From Funneliformis mosseae (taxonomy: Eukaryota; Glomeromycota; Glomeromycetes; Glomerales; Glomeraceae), in NCBI GenBank assembly GCA_910592005.1, contig CAJVPP010003264.1, positions 1-12,111 of the forward strand: 12,111 bases of DNA, given 5' to 3'. The first letter of the stretch is position 1, and every line of letters begins with the position of its first letter. Both the position numbers and the translations under genes were made by a program. The notes beneath the pieces are model-generated. The model was not told where the DNA came from and ran no database searches. It worked only from the letters and a program-made list of their open reading frames with translations. Positions 1-8,112 of the stretch are shown piece by piece.

Positions 1-19
1 TTTATTAGTGATACAAAAA

Positions 20-61
20 AACCGGAAATATTTTTTAATTTTTCGGTCACAAGTTCCGGTT
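20..61. repeat. short inverted repeat, CCGG core
   Basis: Perfect 8-bp arms, AACCGGAA at 20-27 and TTCCGGTT at 54-61, enclose a 26-nt spacer. The GC-rich arms stand out in very AT-rich surroundings. It overlaps the stop of the - strand reading described next, so it could be a 3' end hairpin or part of a dispersed repeat. Function unknown. Confidence 0.45.
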
Positions 62-285
62 AAAAAAAATAAATACCAGAATTTTTATCTTTTACCAGAT
101 TTTTTCCGAAATTTTTCAAGGTTTTTTTTTCACGCTGATCAGTATTAACCTTATTATCCAAGTCTAAAATATTATTTGAATCATTTGAATCAGTGTCATT
201 ATGATTTTTTGCAATTTGAATTTTTCTTTTTTTTGCAATCTCTCAGTATTATTAGATTCATCATTTTGGGTGTCCTATTGGTAAA
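60..285 (-). pseudogene. possible gene fragment, Lys/Asn/Asp/Ser-rich
   Basis: On the - strand one frame is open from about 242 down to a TAA at 60-62 (60 codons). It begins with a basic stretch (KKRKIQIAK), passes through an Asp/Asn/Ser-rich run (NDTDSNDSNN) and ends Lys-rich. A TGA at 243-245 closes this frame upstream. Beyond it a neighbouring frame continues with similar composition (DTQNDESNNTE), as expected for one low-complexity coding region broken by a frameshift. No ATG and no domain are recognised. Low-complexity translation can arise by chance in AT-rich DNA, so this is a weak call. It might be a further piece of the broken - strand gene at 544-1095, but no link is visible. Confidence 0.25.
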
Positions 286-540
286 AAAAAAGATCAGTTA
301 ATCAACATATATATACAGTCTAAATTATTTATATAAGTGACCTATATTATAAATTTAGACATAATTCTGGTCGGAGTTATATGTTTCAAATCTATTTTCA
401 CTTAAGAAAGTACTTGAACTTTGCCGATTAATAACTTTTGATTTAGATATCTAATCAAAGTAATTCTAACGTTATTTTATAGCAATAGTCAATGTCTATT
501 GAAATACGTTAAAATATTTTAAACATATATACTAAAAAAT
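286..540. other. AT-rich spacer with three short inverted repeats
   Basis: No protein-like reading was found on either strand. Three inverted repeats are visible. One is 318-360, with 9-bp perfect ends (GTCTAAATT / AATTTAGAC) and arms that continue imperfectly to about 18 bp. The second is the near-perfect 23-bp palindrome at 437-459, centred on TAGATATCTA. The third is a CAATAG / CTATTG pair at 483-501. They may be remnants of a small mobile element or transcription-end structures of the - strand gene upstream. Confidence 0.4.
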
Positions 541-543
541 TTT

Positions 544-1095
544 TTATTTCATTTTTAAGTTTGATAAATTTATTAGATAGCTTTTTGTGATATAAACTGT
601 ACTATATTTCGAATCACTGTATCCATAATAAAAACTTTTTATAATAGCTTCTGCAATCTTTTTTCCTACAAGTTGATGGATTTCATGAGCTACAATTTCA
701 CACATATAATCAAAAGAAATATCTTCTTTAAGCAAATTAAAAACTTTCTTAAAGCAGGTCTCAATATTTTCAAAAAAAGATGAACTTCCAGAATAAGAGC
801 TTGTATATGAAGATTCTGATTGGCTTGTAACTTAGAATTATTAGCCATATCAGATTCATCAGATTCGTCAGAAACTGACTGAGTTCTTTAAACAAGTATG
901 CTATCTACATCATGTCGAACCATATTACTTACAAGAACTTGAATTGTAGCATTTATTGTGGATGATCTTATTTTCTGTGCTTCTGTAGAGTAACAAACAT
1001 CATGTGAATTATTTTTTTCAATTTCTGCAGAAAGTTTACCATTAATTTCATGCTTAATTTTATGTTAGCAGTATGATTAACGGCTCTAATATTTA
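544..1095 (-). pseudogene. broken gene of unknown function
   Basis: Reading leftward on the - strand, a coding-like frame starts near 1090 (HKIKHEINGKLSAEIEK), continues through VCYSTEAQKIRSSTINA and VSNMVRHDVDSILV, meets an in-frame TAA, then continues as an acidic Ser/Asp run (SVSDESDESDMANNS). A frameshift near 825-835 moves it into the frame that holds SSYTSSYSGSSSFFENIE and runs to the TAA at 544-546. The longest uninterrupted stretch (544-735) opens at a TTG inside this larger reading, so that codon is not a true start. The C-terminal part (IVAHEIHQLVGKKIAEAI) looks helical. No known domain is recognised. It is on the strand opposite to the retroelements and is most likely a host gene or gene-family relic. 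At least one stop and one frameshift make it a pseudogene; a spliced gene with short introns is the alternative. Confidence 0.5.
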
Positions 1096-1199
1096 AAATG
1101 GACTTAGAATTATATCAAACCTTTATCAATACTTGACTCAATCAAAATATCCTGAATCATCCACACCTTCACAATAACTTTCTATTCAAAAACAAGTAA

Positions 1200-1956
1200 A
1201 ACATTCTACTATTTATAATCACCTTCTTTACTGACAAAACTCTCAAAATCCTTCAAACTTCTCTCATTATCAAATCTACCAAAGTTGAATCTCTTTTACA
1301 CAATATCTATAATAAATCTCTAGAAAGACACTTAGGACATGATATAACCTTTAACAAATTAGTACACAAATATTATTAGTCAAAGATGTATGATATAGTA
1401 AAGGAATGGGTAAAAACATTTAATATATGCCAGTGACAAGAAACACCTTAACAACAAGAACCATTACATCCAATTCCAATTAGACAACCATTTAACTGAA
1501 TTGGAATTGATTATATAAGACCACTACTATGAATAAAGTAAAGTAACAAATATATTATTGTTATTACAGAATATCTTACCAAATGGCTGAAGCTGCTGCT
1601 GTATCTGATAGTACTACGTAAACTACAGCACAATTTAATTTTTAAGAAATCATGTGTAAATATGAGACCCTAAAGGAAATATTAACTGATAAAACTACAT
1701 CATTTTAAATGAATTAATAACGATATTTATTACATATTATTAAAACAAAACATTGTTTTTTCTCACTTTATCACTTACAGATAAATGAATTAACTGAACA
1801 TTTCAATCAGATCTTATGTACTATTTTGGCTAAGTATACTGAGCAATATCAAGAAGAATAGGATGCCTATCTCTTATCAGTCTTATTTACATATAGTATA
1901 ACATAACAGAAAACAACCAAATATAAACCTTTTGAGTTACTATATAGATAACATGC
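1200..1956 (+). pseudogene. Gypsy integrase fragment from a second element
   Basis: A decayed Ty3/Gypsy integrase distinct from the one at 9451-10900. In order: an H2C2-type zinc-binding region (LLHN...RHLGHDITFNKL, then TFNICQ with the first Cys replaced by Phe) at about 1290-1440; the linker EPLHPIPI; and the core, with the first catalytic Asp at 1509-1511 (IGIDYI), the second Asp at 1688-1690 (EILTDKTTSF) and the Glu at 1796-1798 (ELTEHFNQ). All three catalytic residues survive. The reading ends in KPFELLYR, the usual start of the post-core region, and stops being integrase at 1956, exactly where the left LTR begins. Frameshifts (for example a missing base after TKW near 1585) and many TAA/TAG/TGA codons at Gln, Trp or Arg positions show it is dead. 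Its C-terminal half was not found elsewhere in the window. Confidence 0.75.
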
Positions 1957-2027
1957 TGTTAACAGAACAATTGACCAATTATAATGAGGTCACATAGATG
2001 ATGCAATATAATGATCTCCTAATTCAG

Positions 2028-2107
2028 AATTCTAAAAATACTAAGAATTTTATGAATTTTAAAATATGAAGAATTTACGTAATTCTGCAGATCTTTTAAA
2101 TACTGAG
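2028..2107 (+). repeat. 27-bp tandem repeat, three units, left LTR
   Basis: Three consecutive units of 26-27 bp start at 2028, 2055 and 2081, each beginning AATT(C/T)T. The matching array in the right LTR is clearer. In one frame the unit encodes nine residues like NSENTKNFV. Units differ mainly by transitions. Confidence 0.6.
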
Positions 2108-2297
2108 GATAATCCTAATTTTACTAATTAAAAGAAGTCTAGGAATATTTAGTGTTATACTTATTTTTAATATTCTAATTTTTATTATTATTTTTATTAT
2201 ATTTTATATTTTTATTATTTCACATATTTTATATTTTATTTACTAAATTAGTTAGTTTATAGCATAATAAATAGTTAGTTGTAAAAAAGAAAATTTG

Positions 2298-2306
2298 TAT
2301 AAATAG
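2298..2306 (+). promoter_or_regulatory. TATA box of left LTR
   Basis: TATAAATAG, 63 bp upstream of the AATAAA at 2369. The same spacing and order recur in the right LTR, which fits a U3 promoter just before the R region. Eukaryotic Pol II type. Confidence 0.55.
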
Positions 2307-2368
2307 ATAGACTTTTTGCTTATGTTATAAATTAACTCTTTACGAATTAACAATTGAGTTTCAACATT

Positions 2369-2374
2369 AATAAA
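2369..2374 (+). terminator. poly(A) signal of left LTR
   Basis: AATAAA downstream of the TATA box and conserved at the equivalent position (11797-11802) in the right LTR. In the right copy it would direct 3' end formation of the genomic RNA. AATAAA is common by chance in AT-rich DNA; conservation between copies and placement are the support. Confidence 0.45.
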
Positions 2375-2513
2375 AGAATCATTCAAAACTTATATCTTTT
2401 TGCCTCTTCATATTTTCATATAGTTTGATATGATCTTTACATATTATTTATAATTGAGTTTGTCATCTGAATTCATTAATTAAATTATTCGTAATCTTAT
2501 CTTTCAAGTCTCA

Positions 2514-2569
2514 TACTTGATAGATTTATTTAAATTTAACATATAGATTTAGTAAAGTTAAGAGTTAGG
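2514..2569 (+). other. leader or U5 remnant
   Basis: AT-rich DNA between the shared LTR end and the foldback element. No tRNA primer-binding site is recognisable here. It may be U5 sequence missing from the truncated right LTR. Confidence 0.3.
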
Positions 2570-3654
2570 TATAAAGCTTTAAACAGTTCAGATTAATCTG
2601 AAAATTTTCAGTTCAGAATAACTTCAGTTCAGTTTTAGATTGCAAAAAATTCAATCTGAAAATTTTCAGTTCAGTTCAGATTTTTTTCGAATTATTAATC
2701 TAATCTGAACTGAAAAAAATCTGAACTAAACTGAAAATTTCAGATTAATCCAAAATTTCAGATCATTTGAAATGATTGAAGTTATTATTCCAAATGAACG
2801 ATAAGAAAATCATTTGATTGAAATGATTAAATTATCATTCTAAACGAACGATAAAAGAATTGTTCATTTAGAACGATTGAAGTTATCATTCTAAACGAAT
2901 GATAAGAAAATCATTCGATTGAAACGATTAAATTATCATTCTAAAAGAATGATAAAGAATTGTTCAATTAGAATAATGAAATTATCATTTCAAATGAATA
3001 ATAAAAGAATCATTCATTTGGAACGATGAAATTATCATTCTAAACAAATGATAAAAGAATCATTCAATTGGAATAATAAAATTATCATTCCAAATAAACG
3101 ATAAAAGAATTGTTCATTTGGAATGATTAAAGTTATTATTCCAAATGAACAATAAGAAAATTATTTGATTAGAACGATTAAATTATTGTTCTAACAAATG
3201 ATAAAAGAATCGTTCATTTAGAATAATTGAAGTTATCATTTTAAATGAACAATAAGAAAATTATTTGATTGAAATGATTAAATTATCATTCTAAATAAAT
3301 GATAAAAGAATCGTTCATTTAGAACAATTGAAGTTATCATTCTAAATGAAAGATAAGAAAATTATTTGATTGGAATGATTAAATTATCATTTCAAAAGAA
3401 CAATAAATGAATCGTTCATTTGGAATGATTAAAGTTATCATTTCAAACGAATAATAAAAGAATTATTTCAATGATCTGAAATTTTAGATTAATCTGAAAT
3501 TTTCAGTTCAGTTTAGATTTTTCTAGTTTACAGTTCGGTTTAGTTTTAGATTGTTATTTTTAAGATTTATAATCTGAACTGAACTGAACTGAAATTTTCA
3601 GTTCAGTTTCAGATTAGCCTATAATTTGGACTAAACTAAACTGTTCAGAGTATT
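2570..3654. mobile_element. foldback-like non-autonomous element
   Basis: Long inverted arms (about 2581-2775 and 3460-3645) flank a palindromic tandem array (2770-3470). The arms match as reverse complements at both ends: outer ends AACAGTTCAG against CTAAACTGTTCAG, inner ends TTTCAGATCATTTGAAA against TTTCAATGATCTGAAA. Both arms are built from TTCAGTTCAGATT-like motifs in both orientations. AGTTAGG occurs just outside each end (2563-2569 and 3655-3661) and could be a 7-bp target-site duplication. There is no coding capacity, so mobility would need a transposase in trans. Its position between the left LTR and gag shows it inserted into the retroelement's U5 or leader. The organisation resembles foldback elements, but the family is not recognised. 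Confidence 0.6.
2770..3470. repeat. palindromic 50-bp tandem array, about 14 units
   Basis: Units of 50-51 bp start near 2770, 2821, 2872, 2922, 2972, 3022, 3072, 3122, 3173, 3222, 3272, 3323, 3374 and 3424. A typical unit holds two adjacent hairpins, AATGAT-6nt-ATCATT and GAACGAT-6nt-ATCGTTC, so the array is close to a series of palindromes every 25 bp and reads nearly the same on both strands. Two unit types (GATAAGAAAATCATTTGATTG and GATAAAAGAATCGTTCATTT endings) mostly alternate, giving a higher-order period of about 101 bp in parts. Differences are largely transitions. Confidence 0.8.
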
Positions 3655-3661
3655 AGTTAGG

Positions 3662-3800
3662 CAGATCCTAATGTCTTAATTACAGTAAGTCACAGTTATT
3701 ACCTTCAAATAGAGACTTGATAACATGACTAACCTGAGTTGAAGAATTCTACGGTAACAAAAGTGGTGATTCCTATTAGGATTCAAATATAAGAAAGTAT
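3662..3800 (+). other. leader between foldback element and gag
   Basis: About 140 bp with no ORF. It ends at the ATG chosen for gag (3801) and includes the possible primer-binding site at 3752-3763. The earlier part may be the true end of the left LTR, displaced by the foldback insertion. Confidence 0.35.
3752..3763 (+). promoter_or_regulatory. possible tRNA primer-binding site
   Basis: CGGTAACAAAAG matches the common initiator-Met primer site TGGTATCAGAGC at 7 of 12 positions; three of the mismatches are transitions (T/C, then G/A twice). It lies 40 bp before gag. If real, the left LTR ends near 3751 and the foldback element lies inside the LTR. Weak call. Confidence 0.25.
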
Positions 3801-6320
3801 ATGAGTTTTGCAGATAGAAATCAAGCATACAATAGTTTACATCATCTAATTATTATTAGAGAATCCTTAAACTTAGTACTTATATCTGATATATCTTATT
3901 TAATCTGTTATCCTATTGAAAAAGAGTTTGAACATCCAGAAAGTTTTGATGATTTTTGGTCTTAGTATTATCTACAATTCAAAGCAATCCAATATTCTAA
4001 AAAAACAACTGATTTATTTACTAAACTTAGAACCTCTATTTCTGAACTTATTGAACAACCTAATAATTAGGAAATCCTTATAATAGTTACTGCTTAAACC
4101 TCTGCTTTAGTTGAATTTTATCAATATCATCCTTTTGCTGATTTCTAAAAAGATAATATCTACCAAATTGTCTTTGATTTAATTATTGTATTAGCCTGAA
4201 CAAATCACATTGAAGCTGAAAGTTTACCATTCTTAGAGTAGATAAGAAACTTTATTGAATAACAAGATATTCTTTTAGAAAACACCTTCAATTAATTAAT
4301 GTAGAGTCTAACATTTCTGAAAATTAACCTAATCATACCCTCTGTTCTAAAAGAACATATAACCCGACTGCTTAATATTAACCTTGAAGAAGAACCTCTA
4401 GATTTCATTTTACTGATACTACTAATACTCTAATCAGAGCTGCTTATGCTATTAGCAATACCTTTGGATTAAGAAGTTTAGAAGGAGACTTAAAAGAAAA
4501 TTAACCAGACCTCAATTATTCTTATCTGACAATTTCTCTTCTGCAGACAGAACTATTATCCAAGAAATAGTATTCTTAATAATTGTAAATATTAGCGAAT
4601 CTATTTAAGAATCAGAAAGTGAAACAGACAAGATAGCTTCACAATCTTTTAATAGAACTATTAATAACTCTTAGGATAGGAGTAATACAACCATACCAGA
4701 ACTACAAGGAGTAACTGAACTTATTGATACTTTAAATATTAGAAACATTACACCTTTAGAAAATCAATTTGACCCAGAAACTTTTCATCAATACTTTATT
4801 TTTACTGACTCAGAATCATCTAACGTAATTCAAATTTGTAGTCCTCAAAGCAAAGAAGATTTTTATCAAAGTTTTAAATCTATCTCTTCAGAAATTGATC
4901 AAGACAGATATAAATTACCACTTCTAAGTAGTCAAGCATTTAACTCAACTCCTATTAATATAGTTGGTAATATTTTTACAAACCCTCCGCTCTTAAGCAC
5001 TCTTATCACTGTAACTGCTATTAATAAGGGAAAACAACTAGTCTATTCACAAAATGTCATGAAGTTAAACTAAAATATTGCAAGTTCAAGTTTCTCAAAA
5101 CCTATTAACCCTTCAAATATTACTGCTACTTCTACTATCTCTTCTGTTTTTAATACATCACAACCTCTGAATTATAGTCATTATTCTGGATTTAGATATT
5201 CTAGTAAACATCAATAACAATAGCAACAGTAATAATCTATTTTTAATTTAAACAATAATTCAGGTAATAACACAGTAAATATTCCATTAAATCAATTAGC
5301 TACTTTATTATAACAAATGATGAATACTTTTTAAGGATTAACTTTAGCAAACTTTGTTAATATCACAATAGTAAATAGAGAACTAAATATCATCAAATTG
5401 AGCAACTTTTATAATCGAGATAATGAAGATCCATTTGAATGGATTACAGCTTTTGAATGAGCTGTTACTGTAAATAAATGATAAGATAATCACAAATATC
5501 AAATAGTCACAGATTATTTAAAAGATGTCACAGCTAAATAATATGAGAAAGTCTATACAAATATCAATAACTGAAATACCTTAAGAAGTGTAACCAATTT
5601 TGTATTTCGATTTACTCGATAATTTGCCAATGTTACAATAAAAAATAAGTGGATATCAGAATTAAAAATGTTACAATAATTACCTAATCAAACAGTTAGT
5701 AAATATGCTTTAAAATTCAAAACTTTAATGAGTAGAGTCGACCTTATGGAAAATTTTGGACAAAATTATAGAGTTAAAAAATTTATATGAGAATTATAAC
5801 TGCAACTTATGATTATGGTTATAGGATATAGCCCTAATAATTTGAACGCTGCTATTCAAAAAGCTAAAGAAATTAAAACTGGATTTTTTATGACTCAACC
5901 TATCTAGCAACAACAAATAATAGCTAGTTAAGTCAAACTTCTTCAATAATAAGTAACCCAACTCTTAGCAAATTTAGCTAAAACACAAAATCATCAACAT
6001 AAACCTGAACAAAGATTATATCATAATAGTAATACAAATAATAATAGATATACTCAAAGATCCTTAATTTGCTTTAATTATAAAAAAGAAAGATATTATA
6101 CACATGACTGTCAAACTGAAATAACTACCAAAGCCCAACCTCAAATCTTAATTAAGTCTCACCCAAGAAATATAAACATAATGGAAACTGAAGAGGAAAA
6201 AGAAATTTTTATAGCTTATTCAGAATCTCAAGCTGAAAATAAAAAGCGTACATCTCTATTATCATCAAATATTATATCTTATTTACATAAAGTCCTTATA
6301 CAATCACATTAGTAATAAGA
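3801..6320 (+). pseudogene. gag: gag pseudogene with decayed CCHC zinc knuckle
   Basis: Gag packages element RNA into virus-like particles. The ATG at 3801 opens a frame beginning MSFADRNQAYNSL. Apparent one-base deletions near 4310 and 4485 move the reading through all three frames; from 4507 it stays in one frame to 6309. The N-terminal half is a long Ser/Thr/Asn-rich region ending in a Gln tract (5209-5235). The retrotransposon Gag domain follows from about 5400 (FYNRDNEDPFEWITAFE, then YLKDV, LPNQTVSKYALKF and NNLNAAIQKAKEI). A zinc knuckle ends it at 6070-6111: spacing CX2CX4HX4C is kept, but the second Cys is Tyr, the Gly is Arg and the His is Tyr. Between 4507 and 6309 there are 22 in-frame stops (15 TAA, 3 TAG, 4 TGA), mostly where Gln or Trp is expected. 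Not functional. Confidence 0.8.
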
Positions 6321-6428
6321 ATATAATATAATTTAAGATTTAAAAAGACATAACGCTCATGTATCATTTGGATAACTTCTTAAAAACCCTTAATATTACA
6401 AATAATTAAAAGCAGAAATTGAATGAGT

Positions 6429-6990
6429 TAAAAGGATGTTAATATTAACTTAACTCAAACTTATGTTAATGATAATAATAAATATACCATAGTAAAATGT
6501 ATAATTAAATACAAATGAATTCAGTTGAAGCAATCTTAGACTCAGAAGCTGCTGCCTATATTATTTCTACCTTCCTTGCAAATAAATTGAAGTTAAAACC
6601 CCATAAAGCTTCTGATATTATAGTTATTACTGCAGATGGTCAACGAAAAAGATCTTTAAAAATAATTACCAATATCTTATTAATTATTCAAGACGTTTAA
6701 TTTATAGTTGATCTTTAACTTATTGAATCAACTCAAGATATTTTTTATTATTAGGGATTAATTAGTTCAAGACTTTTGATGCCAGAAAGTTCTTTGATCA
6801 AGATAAAATTAGATTAAGAATTATTAATCAATTTGTTGAATCACCTATAAAATACATAGAATAACATCGACCTTTTTTTAGAATTCTATCTACCTCAATA
6901 GATGATAAAAGTTCAGAAGAATATGAAAATGAACTTTTAAGAGAAACTGATCTTTATAGTATTGAGCTAGAAGATAAAAAATTGATTCAA
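6429..6990 (+). pseudogene. retropepsin-like protease pseudogene
   Basis: Aspartic protease that would cleave the Gag-Pol polyprotein. The reading comes in from another frame (about 6429-6527: VNINLTQTYVNDNNKYTIV), shifts one base near 6527, then gives VEAILDSEAAAYIIS, where the catalytic Asp-Ser-Gly triad is DSE (6539-6547; GGA to GAA would explain it). ITADGQRKR follows at about 6620. The conserved C-terminal loop LLLGIN-stop-FKTFDA lies near 6745-6785, with TAG where Trp is usual, after another frameshift. The ATG at 6515 is internal to the polyprotein and is not a start. The Gly loss alone would be expected to inactivate the enzyme. Confidence 0.7.
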
Positions 6991-7399
6991 ATTACTCAGT
7001 CAAACAAGATGAATTAGAACAAATCGAATGCCCTATGATTCATATAGGTTGATTGCTAGAAAAATCAGGTTCTGGGAATTTTTTAGTGAAATTGAGATTT
7101 TTATTGCATTTTAGTTTTTGATGTTATTAGATTAAAATGTATTAAGCTTTTAATTTTAGTTAAAAATTTCTCGGAATCTGATTTTCCTAGAAACACTCCC
7201 ATATGATAATATTTTTAATATTTAAGAATTATATTTAGCTAAGAAAGAAACTTTTTTAAACTCTAAACAAAAATATATCATTTCTTTATTATCAAAAGAA
7301 GTAATCTCTACTAGTGAAACTGATATTAGACGAACTTCATATATTAGTAATCAAATACCTTTATAACCTAATACTAAACTAATTGCTCAACATCCATAT
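6991..7399 (+). pseudogene. protease-RT linker, interrupted by a MITE
   Basis: Coding-like readings flank the insertion at 7056-7190. Upstream: VKQDELEQIECPMIHIG. Downstream: TLPYDNIFNI, then ELYLAKKETFLNSKQKY and SLLSKEVISTSETDIRRTS, leading to QHPY near 7390, just ahead of the RT. Removing 131 bp (7060-7190) joins the two frames. No domain is recognised in this linker. Confidence 0.5.
7056..7190. mobile_element. MITE-like insertion with 29-bp terminal inverted repeats
   Basis: The left end (7056-7084, CTAGAAAAATCAGGTTCTGG...) and the reverse complement of the right end (7162-7190, CTAGGAAAATCAGATTCCGA...) agree at 24 of 29 positions; four of the five differences are transitions. CTAG at each outer end could be a 4-bp target-site duplication or contain a TA duplication. 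The interior is AT-rich without an ORF. Keeping one CTAG and removing 131 bp puts the flanking coding frames (0 upstream, 2 downstream) back in register, which supports insertion into the once-coding linker. Too short to encode a transposase. Family not recognised. Confidence 0.65.
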
Positions 7400-8112
7400 T
7401 AATTAAATGTTATTAGAAAAGAATTTCTTAAAAAAAATCGAAAAAATATTTGAAAAAGGTATTATATAACCCTCTGAAAATTCATGGATTTCTCTTGTCA
7501 TTATTGTTTCAAAGAAAACTGGAGATTTAAGAATTTGTATTGACTATTGTTCTCTAAATAATGTGACTATTACTGATAGTTATTCTATTCTTCATGTATA
7601 AAATTAATTAGAAAGTTTTTGACTGCTAAATACTTCACAGCTTTAAACCTTACTAGTGGATATTGGCAAGTTAAAATAGATCCAAAAGATAGACAGAAAA
7701 CTGCATTTATTACTTTTTCTGAATTATATGAATTTATAGTTATGTCCTTTGATTTGAAAAATGCATTAGCTACTTTTCAATAACTAATAAATAAAAAGTT
7801 ACATTAACTTATTGGAAACTTTTGTGCAGTATACTTAGATGACATTATAATTTATTCTACTATGTTTTAAGATTATTGCAAACACTTATAACTAGTAATA
7901 AAAAGATTACAGAAAGCGAACCTCAAAATTAAATTGAAAAAGTGTTCTTTTGCTCTACACGAATTAGAATATTTAGGACATATTGTAGGAAGCAATGGTA
8001 TTAAACCAGATTCTAAAAAATTGCAAATCATGAAAAATCTACCTATGCATAAAATACCAAAAAAAGTTAAAATGGCTCTAAGATTATTTTCTTATTACAG
8101 ACATTTTATTCA
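7400..8112 (+). pseudogene. pol: reverse transcriptase pseudogene
   Basis: RNA-directed DNA polymerase. Motifs in order: IEKIFEKGII at 7440; LRICIDYCSLNNVTITDSYSI at about 7530-7595 (normally CVDYRKLNNVT..DSYPLP, so Arg is Cys and Pro is Ser); TALNLTSGYWQVKIDPKD at about 7640-7690 (Asp of ALDLTSG is Asn); KTAFITF; MSFDLKNALATFQ at about 7740-7785 (usual MPFGLKNAPATFQ); the catalytic YLDD box intact at 7832-7843; and LKKCSFALHELEYLGHIVG at about 7935-7990. One-base shifts lie in poly(A) near 7430, poly(T) near 7615, and near 8112. Stops at 7787 and elsewhere replace Gln. YLDD survives, but the protein cannot be made in one piece. Confidence 0.85.

Larger units (their letters stand above)
1957..2513 (+). 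repeat. left (5') LTR copy
   Basis: Homologous to 11380-11939 from the TGTTAAC start to the shared TTTCAAGTCT at 2502-2511; a CA follows at 2512-2513. Homology starts at TG, as expected for an LTR edge. It contains the 27-bp tandem repeats, an extremely AT-rich U3 part (about 2160-2290), a TATA box (2298-2306) and a poly(A) signal (2369-2374). The two copies are nearly identical around 2153-2250 and more divergent near the 5' end, mainly by transitions. The true LTR may extend beyond 2513, through 2569 and then 3662-3750 on the other side of the foldback element, if the right copy is truncated. Confidence 0.75.

Noticed and set aside
544..735. 63-codon - strand ORF as a complete small gene
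   Set aside because: Its first codon is TTG and the same frame continues upstream with coding-like sequence, so it is the tail of a larger broken gene.
2770..3470. CRISPR array
   Set aside because: Units are contiguous with no unique spacers, and the context is eukaryotic retroelement DNA.
6515..6700. 61-codon ORF beginning MNSVEAIL
   Set aside because: It is the middle of the protease in the Gag-Pol reading; the ATG arises where the frame shifts and is not a start.
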